A stretch of 48,539 nucleotides of DNA from a virus, in IMG/VR virus record IMGVR_UViG_3300035241_000028, positions 1 through 48,539 of that record, one strand, 5' to 3'. Each line of letters starts with the position of its first letter. Positions within the stretch are counted from its first letter, which is position 1. This document shows, in pieces, positions 13,126-20,203 of this stretch. The position numbers were made by a program, and so were the translations under genes. The notes under the pieces are model-generated. The model was not told where the DNA came from. It did no database searches and saw nothing but the letters and a program-made list of their open reading frames with translations.

Positions 13126-13355
13126 CAGCGGAGGTCCAGCTTGGAAGGAAACGATTCGGCCCCCGGCGATGGCACCATGGGCGGGACATCCTTGAGCTCG
13201 GTCTCGAACTCGAAGGCGTCCTCGTCGGCGGCAACCGCAAGGCGCGTCACGAACGCGATAACGCGAACGCCCTTCGCCGTGGAGCCTTCCCAAATCCGGC
13301 AGGGAACGCCGTGTATTTCTACGATTTTCGTGGTGTTTTGAAGGATGATATTCAC
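13125..13355 (-). CDS. Hypothetical protein
   Basis: Seventy-six residues, probably a small beta protein (MNIILQNTTKIVEIHGVPCRIWEG, VRVIAFVTRLAV) with an acidic patch (ADEDAFEFETELKD). A ribosome site (AAAGGAGA) precedes the ATG. No family is recognised. Confidence 0.6.
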   Translation of the reverse strand: MNIILQNTTKIVEIHGVPCRIWEGSTAKGVRVIAFVTRLAVAADEDAFEFETELKDVPPMVPSPGAESFPSKLDLR

Positions 13356-13585
13356 TTTCGATCTCCTTTACCAAGAGCTTCGCGAATCCGCTCCGCGAAG
13401 TAGTCGCGATCCAACCCGGCGAGGTAGGTCCCCTCGACCCCGGACGCTCCAAAGGCTTGCGGAGGAACGGCCCGGAAGTCGGCCGAGCAGTCCTTGCAGA
13501 GGTCGAGCTGGGCGCCGGGCGGGAGTTTCTCCCAACACCGGGCGCAACGGACAGGGGCAAACACGGTTGAGTTTCTGCGCATCAA
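13352..13585 (-). CDS. Small zinc-ribbon protein
   Basis: Seventy-seven residues. CARCWEKLPPGAQLDLCKDC gives two CxxC knuckles separated by 13 residues, a compact zinc ribbon. The C-terminus is helical (DYFAERIREALGKGDRK). It lies directly after the S24 peptidase gene with a four-base overlap. It may bind nucleic acid; role unknown. Confidence 0.65.
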   Translation of the reverse strand: MMRRNSTVFAPVRCARCWEKLPPGAQLDLCKDCSADFRAVPPQAFGASGVEGTYLAGLDRDYFAERIREALGKGDRK

Positions 13586-13902
13586 AATTTCCTCATCAGG
13601 TCAACGACGATGCCTTTGATCTGCACCTGGTCCGCGGGGAAGCGCAGGGCCCGCAGGCAGGGGTGCCGGACCATGACGCCCTCACGGTAGTAGCGCTTGA
13701 TCGTGTCTTCGCCGCCGACTCTCGCCACCACCATCTCCCCGGACTCAGCCTGGTGCCGGCGGAGCACGATGACGAAGTCTCCGTCGCAAATCGATTCTTC
13801 GATCATGGAGTCGCCCACAACCCGGAGGACGTAGTGATCCCCTTCTCCGTCCCTCGGGCTCAAGAGGTGTGCGGGCACGGTGATTCGTTCGCCTTCCGAC
13901 AC
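13582..13902 (-). CDS. Stand-alone S24 (LexA/UmuD-like) peptidase domain
   Basis: One hundred and six residues from a GTG with GGAGG upstream. VVGDSMIEESICDGDFVIV contains the nucleophile Ser32 in GDSM, and GGEDTIKRYYREG contains the general base Lys69: the Ser/Lys dyad of LexA, UmuD and phage repressors. There is no N-terminal helix-turn-helix and no evident Ala-Gly cleavage site, so it is neither a normal repressor nor a full UmuD. It sits between the annealing protein and a zinc-ribbon gene. It may respond to RecA filaments, act on another protein, or bind one as a UmuD' mimic. Confidence 0.85.
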   Translation of the reverse strand: MSEGERITVPAHLLSPRDGEGDHYVLRVVGDSMIEESICDGDFVIVLRRHQAESGEMVVARVGGEDTIKRYYREGVMVRHPCLRALRFPADQVQIKGIVVDLMRKF

Positions 13903-13904
13903 GG

Positions 13905-14957
13905 CTAATCCTCCTCTCCCGGCTCGCGATCGCGCTTCAGCTCAGCCAGGCCGGCCAGTTCCCGCTTGAGAGAGTCGAGCCCGTTGGCGAGGTCCCCCGG
14001 CGCCAGCTTTGTAACCGCCAGCCACCCGCCGGCCGCGAAGTGCCGCTGGAAGAGATCCGCCTTATCCTCCCGCTTCGAGGTCAGAGACCGGATCTCGTCC
14101 ACCAGGGCGCCGCGGTCGAGAATGCCCGGACTTGGCTCTGTGCGCTCCGCTGAGCCCCGATCGTCTTCGGGTGGGGCGGCCGCGGGCGCGGCAGGGGCGT
14201 CGCTCGGCGAGGTCTTCTGAGCCAGGAGCCGTTGTGCGAGGGCGTCCGCCCGGGATTCGCTGGGTGCCAGCGTGACGGTTTCGATGACCGGGCCTCCTCG
14301 CTGCTGTCGGCCGATCTCCTCCGGGATGTATTCCGAGCCCACCTCCTCGGGGAAAGCCCTCCGCAGGGCGGCGGCCTCCGCGCACTTCTCCAGCTGTCCC
14401 CGTGGCCGCGTCTCCCACATCTCGTTCGGAACGTCCGAAGCCCCCATGGTGGCGTAGGTCTCCAGCCACCAGACCTTCGGGCCGGGGAAGGCGACGCGCT
14501 GGCCACCGAGCACGCGGTAGACGGTGACTTGCGCCCACAGGGGGAAGGTAACGGACTTCTCGACCTCCTTCGCGTACTGGCCCTTGCCCACGACGCCGTT
14601 GAAGGTGCGCGTTTCGTCCGGGCCGAACGTCGCTTCGTCGTAGCCGGCATGCTGGCCTGTGCGCGCCGCCGTCGTGCGCAGCTCGCCGATCCCCGGCCAA
14701 ACCGATTCGACCTCCCGGCCCAGCTTGGAGTTCCAGACCGGCACGATATGCACCGGTCGCTTGAAGGGGTCCAACCGCCGCGCCCGACAGTACGCCAGCG
14801 CCAGCTCGATGCCCTCTGTCGTCTTGGCGCTCGGCCACACGGCATCGACCAGCGCCATCCAATCACCAGGGGACACCCCGAACGCGTCCTTGGCCCGCGC
14901 AGGGTACGCCGGCCGGCCCTCCGAAACCACCAATGCGGTAGACTTCTGCTCAGCCAT
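13905..14957 (-). CDS. bet: Bet/RecT-like single-strand annealing protein
   Basis: The product anneals complementary single strands made by the partner exonuclease, allowing phage recombination and repair. It has 350 residues from ATG 14957. The Bet core is clear: LALAYCRARRLDPFKRPVHIVPVW, then SVWPGIGELRTTAARTGQHAGYDE, and VTVYRVLGGQRVAFPGPKVWWLETYA. KCAEAAALRRAFPEEVGSEY closes the conserved part at about residue 225. The C-terminal 125 residues are Ala/Pro-rich then helical and probably form the protein-interaction domain. It is encoded with the YqaJ-like exonuclease, separated only by one small gene, forming a lambda Red-like pair. Confidence 0.92.
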   Translation of the reverse strand: MAEQKSTALVVSEGRPAYPARAKDAFGVSPGDWMALVDAVWPSAKTTEGIELALAYCRARRLDPFKRPVHIVPVWNSKLGREVESVWPGIGELRTTAARTGQHAGYDEATFGPDETRTFNGVVGKGQYAKEVEKSVTFPLWAQVTVYRVLGGQRVAFPGPKVWWLETYATMGASDVPNEMWETRPRGQLEKCAEAAALRRAFPEEVGSEYIPEEIGRQQRGGPVIETVTLAPSESRADALAQRLLAQKTSPSDAPAAPAAAPPEDDRGSAERTEPSPGILDRGALVDEIRSLTSKREDKADLFQRHFAAGGWLAVTKLAPGDLANGLDSLKRELAGLAELKRDREPGEED

Positions 14958-15171
14958 TTGGGACCTCCAGTTTTCCGCCGAGGGCCTCGGCAAGCATGCG
15001 AGCCGTAGCCTCGCTCATGGATTCCGCGATCAGGTAAAGCGGGCGAGGCCAAGCGCCCGCGCCTGCTTCCGGAATATACGAATACCGGCCACCACCTTCT
15101 TGGCGCCAGTCCGGTTGCAGCCGTTCATCGCACAGCAACCCTCCCATAGCGCCGTAAAAAAATCGAGTCAT
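14950..15171 (-). CDS. Small hypothetical protein between exonuclease and annealing protein
   Basis: Seventy-three residues from ATG 15171 (ATGA overlap with the exonuclease stop). Residues 1-45 look like small beta structure (MTRFFYGAMGGLLCDERLQ, GRYSYIP); the end is helical (ESMSEATARMLAEALGGKLEV). The position suggests an accessory of the recombination pair, but no function can be read. Confidence 0.6.
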   Translation of the reverse strand: MTRFFYGAMGGLLCDERLQPDWRQEGGGRYSYIPEAGAGAWPRPLYLIAESMSEATARMLAEALGGKLEVPNG

Positions 15172-16079
15172 CGGTTTACCTCGCGCAGCCCGGGGGCCAC
15201 GTCTAAAACCTTCTTGAATGCTTCCCATACCTCCGGCCGCTGCGCGCGCAGCGCCTTCGTGTCGAGCGTCTCGCGGGAGTAGCCGCGATAGCTCAGGATC
15301 TTCTTGCGGTCTCCGTAGTCGGCGCCGTCGCCGTCCCCGAGCATCAGCACCAGCTCCTTCTCCGCAGCCTCTTCCGCTTCCTCCGCCTGTTTGCGCTCCG
15401 CCCGCGCCAGCCTCCAGGCTTCGACCAGCTCGGGGGACACGGCCACCAGCTTGTCCGGCACCCGCCGCACGCGGCGCAGGACTTCGAGCGAGGGGAGGAG
15501 GCCCGCCGGAGGGATGCGCGGCACGACATGCCCTTGCCAGAAGGCGGCGTCGCGATCTACGATCGCCCGGATTAGATCCTCGTTCCGCTTCACCTTGTAC
15601 ATTACCCTTTCAAGGCGATCGAATCTCGCGATCAGTACAGGCACCCATACCAGGTCCAGTTCTGCTACATAGCACTGGTGCTGCACCTGCACCAGCACGC
15701 GCTCGGGAACCTGATCGGTCTCGGGCGCTCCGTAATCCGCGCCGGTCCCCGTTTTGGCCTCCATGGCTTCGTTGCCGCGGAGCACCAGGGCGTCGAGGTT
15801 CGCGCCCATCGGCACGGGCGCATGCCGGGCCACCAGCTCGACGTTCGGGAGGATCTCTACGCCCAGCTCGCGCGCGGCCCAGCGCAGGAGCGGCTCCTCG
15901 AAGTCGTCGCCGATCTCGATAGCTTGGCTGGCGGGGAGTTCCGCGACCTCCAGCGTCTTCTCCAAGTAGACATCCGCTGCATTCGTCCAGCCGGGCGGGT
16001 TCACCCCAACGATGGCCGGGGAGTCGCTGGAACCGATCAGGTTTCGGCGGCGGGAGAGTTGCTCGCGGCTTATTGGCAT
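15168..16079 (-). CDS. YqaJ/lambda Exo-like recombination exonuclease
   Basis: The product is a processive 5'-3' double-strand exonuclease that exposes 3' single strands for the Bet-like partner. It has 303 residues. Family motifs in order: RNLIGSSDSPAIVGVNP (13-29, N-terminal G-SD-P-I-G); EIGDDFEEPLLRW (55-67, catalytic Glu); GANLDALV (93-99, metal-binding Asp); EAKTG (107-111, E-x-K of the PD-(D/E)xK nuclease core); and VQVQHQCYV (130-138, helix with Gln-His-Gln). The C-terminus is a charged helix. It is the first clear enzyme of the leftward operon. Confidence 0.92.
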   Translation of the reverse strand: MPISREQLSRRRNLIGSSDSPAIVGVNPPGWTNAADVYLEKTLEVAELPASQAIEIGDDFEEPLLRWAARELGVEILPNVELVARHAPVPMGANLDALVLRGNEAMEAKTGTGADYGAPETDQVPERVLVQVQHQCYVAELDLVWVPVLIARFDRLERVMYKVKRNEDLIRAIVDRDAAFWQGHVVPRIPPAGLLPSLEVLRRVRRVPDKLVAVSPELVEAWRLARAERKQAEEAEEAAEKELVLMLGDGDGADYGDRKKILSYRGYSRETLDTKALRAQRPEVWEAFKKVLDVAPGLREVNR

Positions 16080-16112
16080 ACATCCTCCTGGTGCGGCACG
16101 CCGCGCAGACGC

Positions 16113-16316
16113 TCAGCCACGGCGCACCGCCTCCGCGACGTCCGCGGCGCAGGGGATGCAGAGACGAGCCTCCAGGCCGCCGCCGGGCTTCGCGCTACGA
16201 AGAACCAGTACGGAGCCCGTTTCGTAGCCGTCGCGCAGGGTGCTGGAACAGAAACAGCACCCCCCGACGCGGCTTGCTGAACCCCATGAAATGCGAACGC
16301 CGGGAGCTTCAGCCAC
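16113..16316 (-). CDS. Small Cys-rich protein, probable zinc finger
   Basis: Sixty-seven residues from a GTG overlapping the upstream gene by eight bases. GGCCFCSST and, about 30 residues later, RLCIPCAADV form two Cys knuckles compatible with a zinc site. There is otherwise little similarity to anything known. Confidence 0.6.
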   Translation of the reverse strand: MAEAPGVRISWGSASRVGGCCFCSSTLRDGYETGSVLVLRSAKPGGGLEARLCIPCAADVAEAVRRG

Positions 16317-16521
16317 GGGACGCCCCCCTGCGAGCCGCGCGTGCCGCTGTGATCTCCTCGATTTCGTCTTCGTAATCGTCGGCGATCTGGCGGCACATCA
16401 CCAGCAGGCGCCGCCGAGCGGCCTGCTCTTCTTCGGACTCCGGAACCTCATCCATGGTGTCGTAGCAGTCCCGGAGATCTCCCAGCGTATTCGTGAATCG
16501 ACAGTAGCTCATGTTGCTCAA
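16309..16521 (-). CDS. Small conserved phage protein (MSYCRF type)
   Basis: Seventy residues starting at TTG 16521 (AAAGGAG six bases upstream) or at the ATG three codons later. The N-terminus MSYCRFTNTLGDLRDCYDT matches a small protein seen in many unrelated phages and annotated only as hypothetical; the rest is a helical, acidic-then-basic segment. Function unknown. Confidence 0.7.
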   Translation of the reverse strand: MSNMSYCRFTNTLGDLRDCYDTMDEVPESEEEQAARRRLLVMCRQIADDYEDEIEEITAARAARRGASRG

Positions 16522-16532
16522 CGGTCTCTCCT

Positions 16533-16973
16533 TTACAGCCGCCCGGCAGCGCGCAGGGCGGCACGCGATTGTTCAGCGCTGACCGTGTTAGCGACCTCCT
16601 GCCGAGCGCTCCCGGGCTCGCCAGGAATCCAGATGACAGGAATGAAGGAAACGACCTCGTACCCGCCGCGGCCCTTAAGCAAGGCTTCCAGCGCGTCCGC
16701 GAGGGCGTCGCGCTGCTGTTCGATATCTTCCACGGCGCGGCAGTGGTCCTTCCAGCCAAGCCACTCTCCAAGCGGATGAGGGCGCAGCACCGTCTGTCCA
16801 CGTTCGACACCCTCGGGATCAGCCCAGCGACGGATCGTCTCCGCCGCCTGAGCCACAGCTTCAGGCGAGCCGGGAGCGGGTTCCTGCGGGAAGGGACCGA
16901 CCGATTTGTTGCTGCGGGGAGAGCGCCCAAAGTCCGGCAGGCCCTCAAAGTAATTCTCGTCCTGGCAGCTCAC
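16533..16973 (-). CDS. Hypothetical protein
   Basis: One hundred and forty-six residues from a GTG overlapping the upstream stop. Residues 1-40 look disordered. A helical centre follows (SPEAVAQAAETIRRWADPEG; HCRAVEDIEQQRDALADALEALLKG), then a short beta patch (YEVVSFIPVIWIPG). No family is recognised. Confidence 0.55.
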   Translation of the reverse strand: MSCQDENYFEGLPDFGRSPRSNKSVGPFPQEPAPGSPEAVAQAAETIRRWADPEGVERGQTVLRPHPLGEWLGWKDHCRAVEDIEQQRDALADALEALLKGRGGYEVVSFIPVIWIPGEPGSARQEVANTVSAEQSRAALRAAGRL

Positions 16974-17344
16974 GGCTGGCCTCCTTCGATCCCGAGCACC
17001 GGGTGGATCTCCCACCAGCGGTGCTTGCCGTCGTACCGGCTGATGCCCCGGACGGTGACCTGCGAGCCCTTCCGGAAACGCTTGCAGGCGTCGCGAATCG
17101 ACGGGATCTCCGGGATGCACTCGGCCACCACGCACCCGCCGGCCGGCCCGCAGATCCGGAGGTGCACGTCGCCGTCCTCCTCGGAGCGCCGGTACTCCAC
17201 CCGTCCGCTCGTCTCGACGTGGGTGTGGGTGTGGATGGTGCCGGCGGCGAGCTGATCGACCGGTACGGGGTGGAAAGCGCGCTCCTCCTCAGCTCTGGCC
17301 GCGAGGGGCAAGAGCAACAGGCAGGCGGCAAAAAAGGCTTTCAT
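16970..17344 (-). CDS. Secreted small beta protein
   Basis: One hundred and twenty-four residues from ATG 17344 with AGGAG upstream. A clear signal peptide (MKAFFAACLLLLPLAARAEE) directs it to the periplasm. The mature part is beta-rich with His/Thr repeats (GTIHTHTHVE), two or three cysteines (CGPAGGCVVAEC) and a region resembling an OB-fold stress protein (GSQVTVRGISRYDGKHRWWEIHPV). Function unknown. It is preceded by a stem-loop that separates it from the Cys-rich peptide gene. Confidence 0.65.
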   Translation of the reverse strand: MKAFFAACLLLLPLAARAEEERAFHPVPVDQLAAGTIHTHTHVETSGRVEYRRSEEDGDVHLRICGPAGGCVVAECIPEIPSIRDACKRFRKGSQVTVRGISRYDGKHRWWEIHPVLGIEGGQP

Positions 17345-17381
17345 CGTTTCTCCTCTCGTTCGAGCCTGGAGCGGCTCACGG

Positions 17382-17407
17382 GGCGGCACCTCCGGGGAGA
17401 TGCCGCC
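17382..17407 (-). terminator. Stem-loop between secreted-protein genes
   Basis: Stem GGCGGCA/TGCCGCC (17382-17388 with 17401-17407) with an inner CTCC/GGAG. There is no T run, so it may be an attenuator or an RNA stabiliser, not a full terminator. Confidence 0.4.
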
Positions 17408-17419
17408 GCCGTCAACCGC

Positions 17420-17650
17420 TCAGAATCCCGGATCGTAGGTTTGATTTTCGGAACACGTAACGTCGTTGGCGCCAACAGGAGTGCAAACCATTGTAGTGCA
17501 GTACCAAACTCCCCAATTATCGAATCCGCAACAAGTCATGCTTCTCCGATCGGGCGAGATCGAGCACGTTTCGCCCCACCCCAAGGATGGTTTTGGCAGA
17601 GCCAAAGAAACCAACGCGACGGACACTAAGACAAGAATGGCCTTCTTCAT
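17420..17650 (-). CDS. Small secreted Cys-rich protein (CC motif)
   Basis: Seventy-six residues with AAGGGAGA upstream of ATG 17650. A textbook signal peptide (MKKAILVLVSVALVSLALPK, cleavage near PSLG) is followed by about 50 mature residues with six cysteines: TC, then MTCCGFDNWGVWYCTTMVC, then DVTC. The adjacent CC and the following CTT..C match the arrangement in the secreted protein of 266-538. It lies between two strong stem-loops, so its message may be a separate, stable transcript. Candidates are a periplasmic modulator, a superinfection factor or a toxin; nothing in the sequence decides. Confidence 0.65.
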   Translation of the reverse strand: MKKAILVLVSVALVSLALPKPSLGWGETCSISPDRRSMTCCGFDNWGVWYCTTMVCTPVGANDVTCSENQTYDPGF

Positions 17651-17699
17651 TGTTCCCGTCTCCCTTCTCTGCCGGGTCAGCCCGGCGGTTGGTGAGCCC

Positions 17700-17750
17700 T
17701 GAGCGGCTCGCGGTGACCCTGGAGGTTCCAGGGCTGCCGTGAAACGCTCA
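17700..17750 (-). terminator. Nested hairpin after the first leftward gene
   Basis: Three coaxial stems: TGAGCG/CGCTCA (17700-17705 with 17745-17750), CGG/CCG, and CCCTGGA/TCCAGGG (17717-17723 with 17727-17733). It overlaps the stop codon of 17748-17966. A T run is absent; it probably limits read-through into the rest of the leftward arm. Confidence 0.5.
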
Positions 17751-17966
17751 GGCGACGACCGTAGCCAACCCGCCCGCGCAGAAATAGGTACGCCCGGGAG
17801 CGAGATCGTAGCGCCAGGCACCGTCCTCGTCCCGAATGGCGTCATCGATAAACACGGGAGCAATCAGCCGAACCGTCCCGGTGATGGGCTTGGCGCCGGA
17901 GCGACGCTTGAAGGAATAGCCGACGATCGTTCCGGCGGGGATGAAGATGTTGGCGGTGGTGGGCAT
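17748..17966 (-). CDS. Small beta protein, first leftward gene at the divergent switch
   Basis: Seventy-two residues, predicted beta (NIFIPAGTIVGYSF, GTVRLIAPVFIDD, WRYDLAPGRTYFCAGG). AAGGAGA precedes the ATG. It is the promoter-proximal leftward gene, opposite the helix-turn-helix gene, and would be the most strongly expressed leftward product. No DNA-binding motif is visible; it could be an antirepressor or a simple host-takeover protein, but neither is shown. Confidence 0.6.
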   Translation of the reverse strand: MPTTANIFIPAGTIVGYSFKRRSGAKPITGTVRLIAPVFIDDAIRDEDGAWRYDLAPGRTYFCAGGLATVVA

Positions 17967-18015
17967 CGGGGGTTCTCCTTGCCGTCTCCGGCCCTATCGC
18001 CGTCGACTGAGGGGA

Positions 18016-18044
18016 GAGTAACACACCGTTTGAGCGCTTGTCAA
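18016..18044 (-). promoter_or_regulatory. Candidate leftward promoter of the divergent pair
   Basis: TTGACA (18044-18039), a 17-base spacer and a poor -10 (TTACTC, 18021-18016). The -35 is the reverse complement of part of the rightward -35, so the two promoters share these bases and should compete. Confidence 0.4.
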
Positions 18045-18066
18045 CAGGTTTCTTTCGTGGTACGAT
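18038..18066 (+). promoter_or_regulatory. Sigma70-like promoter, leaderless, rightward
   Basis: TTGTCA (18038-18043), an exact 17-base spacer and TACGAT (18061-18066); the ATG of the helix-turn-helix gene follows after seven bases. The imperfect dyad TTGA-7-TCAA at 18030-18044 covers both -35 elements and is a reasonable operator. Confidence 0.7.
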
Positions 18067-18073
18067 GCGCTGC

Positions 18074-18298
18074 ATGGAAAAGACAACCTCCCCAACTGAG
18101 CACCTCAGGCAGCAAGCCGCGAAAGCCATGGAGCCCTGCGCGACTTGCGGGCATGCGCCCTCCTACCGGGAGGTGGCAGCCTTGTCCGGCGTCGGCCACG
18201 TCACCCTCTGGCGCTTCCTGTCCGGCAGGGGCGCCACCTCGGACACCCTGGACGCCATCGCCGCCTGGCTGGCGAAGGGAAAAAGGAGGACGGCGTGA
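18074..18298 (+). CDS. Small helix-turn-helix DNA-binding protein
   Basis: Seventy-four residues. The segment YREVAALSGVGHVTLWRFLSG followed by ATSDTLDAIAAWLAKGK is a Cro/CI-type helix-turn-helix with the usual third and fourth helices. A CATCGH motif precedes it. It lacks a C-terminal dimerisation or peptidase domain. The ATG lies about where transcription should start, so the message is probably leaderless, as with lambda cI from PRM. It is the first rightward gene at the divergent region, so autoregulation and control of the leftward arm are likely. It may be a repressor or a Cro-like switch protein. Confidence 0.75.
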   Translation: MEKTTSPTEHLRQQAAKAMEPCATCGHAPSYREVAALSGVGHVTLWRFLSGRGATSDTLDAIAAWLAKGKRRTA

Positions 18299-18753
18299 CT
18301 CTACTGCAACAGCATCTCGACGAGATAGCCGGGGCGCCCGATACCGTCTCCCTTGAGCGAGCCGCGCAGCGGGCGTGGACGGAGTTTCCGAGCGGCAGGT
18401 CTGGCCACAGAGTGGACCGAGCGGTGGCGACGAGAGGCCGGGAGCTATGCGCCGCGAGTCCGCACGCCCACCTTATACCCATCCTCGGGACCCGCCGCAA
18501 GTTGATGCTCGGCGGCTACACCTACCGCGTCGGTTACGGCGGCAACGGCGCTGGCGAGCGGTACGCATGGCACTTCGCCGAGCAGTGGATTGCCGGGCGC
18601 CTTGCCGCGGCGGGGCTCAAACCGGCGGTTGTCCGGGGTGTGCTGGGTTGGTGGCTGTCGTTCCCCCACCGTGCGCTTGCCAGCATCGAAATGGGGGGTT
18701 GGCGCACAAGCTTCGGGCGCAAGGGCGGTAGGCCCAAGAGGAGCGGGACGTGA
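18295..18753 (+). CDS. Hypothetical protein
   Basis: One hundred and fifty-two residues from a GTG overlapping the upstream stop, with AAGGAGG well placed. Helical N-terminus, then a central region with aromatics and glycine (GGYTYRVGYGGNGAGERYAWHFAEQW), and a basic C-terminus (WRTSFGRKGGRPKRSGT) that may touch nucleic acid. No family is recognised. Confidence 0.6.
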   Translation: MTLLQQHLDEIAGAPDTVSLERAAQRAWTEFPSGRSGHRVDRAVATRGRELCAASPHAHLIPILGTRRKLMLGGYTYRVGYGGNGAGERYAWHFAEQWIAGRLAAAGLKPAVVRGVLGWWLSFPHRALASIEMGGWRTSFGRKGGRPKRSGT

Positions 18754-18935
18754 GCCTCTCTTACGATCAGATCCTGCGCCACGTGGCCGACATCATGAAG
18801 AACAAGGGCGACAGCGAGGCCCTCAGCGTGGCCGTCGTCTACCGCGACAATCTCGGGCTCGACGCCTCGAAGCTCCTCGCGGCAGCCCGGGAGCTGAACG
18901 GGAGGGCGCCGCGGCTCGTTCCAGCAGGAGGCTAG
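18750..18935 (+). CDS. Small hypothetical protein
   Basis: Sixty-one residues, helical (YDQILRHVADIMKNKGDSEALSVAVVYRD). The start GTG overlaps the stop upstream. No motif is recognised. Confidence 0.55.
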   Translation: MSLSYDQILRHVADIMKNKGDSEALSVAVVYRDNLGLDASKLLAAARELNGRAPRLVPAGG

Positions 18936-18942
18936 GCATAAT

Positions 18943-19044
18943 ATGCCCTCGAAAAGTAGACTTCCCCGCGCCGCCCTCCGCCGCCACCTCGACGAGAAGC
19001 ACCCAGGCACCGCCAGCCGGTGCGCGAGGTGCGCCAAGTGCTGA
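18943..19044 (+). CDS. Mini-protein with Cys knuckle
   Basis: Thirty-three residues, Arg-rich, ending RCARCAKC, a possible half zinc site. The GTG of the acetyltransferase-like gene lies in its last codons, so its translation may feed that gene. An AGGAGG ten bases before its ATG supports expression. Confidence 0.4.
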   Translation: MPSKSRLPRAALRRHLDEKHPGTASRCARCAKC

Positions 19045-19496
19045 CCGTCCGCCCGATTACTCGCAACGCGGCCCTCCCCTGGATCGCGCAGCACCATCGC
19101 CACCTGAAGCGAGCTGTCACCGGCTGGCTGTTCGGCATCGAGATCTTGGACGGAGCCGGCGAGCGGGTGGGCATCGCCATCGCCGCCCGGCCAGCCTCCC
19201 GGATGCTCCAGGACGGCCTCACCGTCGAGATCACCCGCGTCTGCACCAACGGCACCCCCAACGCCTGCTCTCTCGCCTACGGAGCCCTCAGGCGCGCCGC
19301 CGTGGCGCTTGGCTACCAGCGGGTCGTCACCTACACCCGGGCCGACGAGCTGGGCACGGCCTGTAAGGCGTCTGGCTTCATCGACGACGGGCTGGCCGGC
19401 GGCGGTGAGGCGGACCGTCCCTCCCGCAGACGGCAGCCCTCCGAGGACAGCAGTCCGAAGCGCCGGTGGGTCTGGCGCGCGAGGTGCAGGGGGTGA
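19038..19496 (+). CDS. XF1762/Mom-like GNAT-fold protein
   Basis: About 152 residues from a GTG overlapping the mini-protein stop. The layout matches the XF1762 phage family, a branch of acetyltransferase-fold proteins that resembles Mu Mom. It has HHRHLKRAVTGWLFGIEI near the start, then VGIAIAARPASRM, EITRVCTNGTPNACSLAYGA with conserved Glu-Arg and Asn..Ser, TYTRADELG, and ACKASGF. In Mom these positions form the active site that adds a carbamoylmethyl-type group to adenine in DNA; whether this protein modifies DNA is inference. It is translated together with an N6-adenine/N4-cytosine methyltransferase and an HNH protein, which supports a DNA-modification role. Confidence 0.75.
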   Translation: MLTVRPITRNAALPWIAQHHRHLKRAVTGWLFGIEILDGAGERVGIAIAARPASRMLQDGLTVEITRVCTNGTPNACSLAYGALRRAAVALGYQRVVTYTRADELGTACKASGFIDDGLAGGGEADRPSRRRQPSEDSSPKRRWVWRARCRG

Positions 19497-20203
19497 CGCC
19501 CTACTACGAAGACGACGCGGTCCGGATCTTCCATGGTCGGTGCGAGGACGTCATCCCGCGCCTGCAGCTCTCCGAGGTGGCGATGGTGCTGGCGGACCCG
19601 CCGTACGGGATCGGGATTCAGAAACCCAACGGCGCCGTGTCGTCCATGCGCCGGCACATGACCTCGAGCAGCAAGCTGTCCGGCCGCCTGCAGCTATGCC
19701 CGTCGACGGAGTACCCATCCCTGATCGACGGCGACGCCGCACCGTTCACCCCGCCCGTGGAGCTGCTCTCCCTCCTGGACGGCGCCCATGTCTGCCTGTG
19801 GGGCGGGAACCACTACGCGGACGCCCTTCCCCGCTCGGCCGGCTGGCTCGTCTGGGACAAACGCCACAAGGGCGGCGACTGCTGCTTCGCCGATGCCGAG
19901 CTGGCCTGGACCAACTTCTCCGGCGTCGTCCGCGTCTTCCGCCACTACTGGAACGGCATGCTCCGAGACTCCGAGCGAGGCGCCCGCCAGCACCCCACCC
20001 AAAAGCCCGTCGCCCTCATGAAGTGGTGCCTCTCCCTTGCCAAGCTCGAGCCCGGCTCCCTAGTGCTTGATCCGTATACGGGAAGCGGCCCGGTGCTTCG
20101 AGCAGCAAAAGATCTCGGCTTCCGCGCCATCGGCATCGACTCCCTGGAGTGGTGCTGCGAGAGAGCCGCCGAGAGGTGCCGCCAGGAGACCCTGCCGCTG
20201 TGA
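19493..20203 (+). CDS. DNA methyltransferase (N6-adenine or N4-cytosine)
   Basis: Two hundred and thirty-six residues from a GTG overlapping the upstream stop. The catalytic DPPYG (35-39) comes first and the SAM-binding DPYTGSG (193-199) last, the beta-class order shared by N6-adenine and N4-cytosine enzymes. HPTQKPVALMKW precedes motif I as is typical. About 150 residues between them hold the target-recognition part (SSMRRHMTSSS, GNHYADALPRSAGWLVWDKRH). No matching restriction enzyme is adjacent. Together with the C5 enzyme on the other arm this gives the phage two methylation activities. Confidence 0.92.
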   Translation: MTPYYEDDAVRIFHGRCEDVIPRLQLSEVAMVLADPPYGIGIQKPNGAVSSMRRHMTSSSKLSGRLQLCPSTEYPSLIDGDAAPFTPPVELLSLLDGAHVCLWGGNHYADALPRSAGWLVWDKRHKGGDCCFADAELAWTNFSGVVRVFRHYWNGMLRDSERGARQHPTQKPVALMKWCLSLAKLEPGSLVLDPYTGSGPVLRAAKDLGFRAIGIDSLEWCCERAAERCRQETLPL

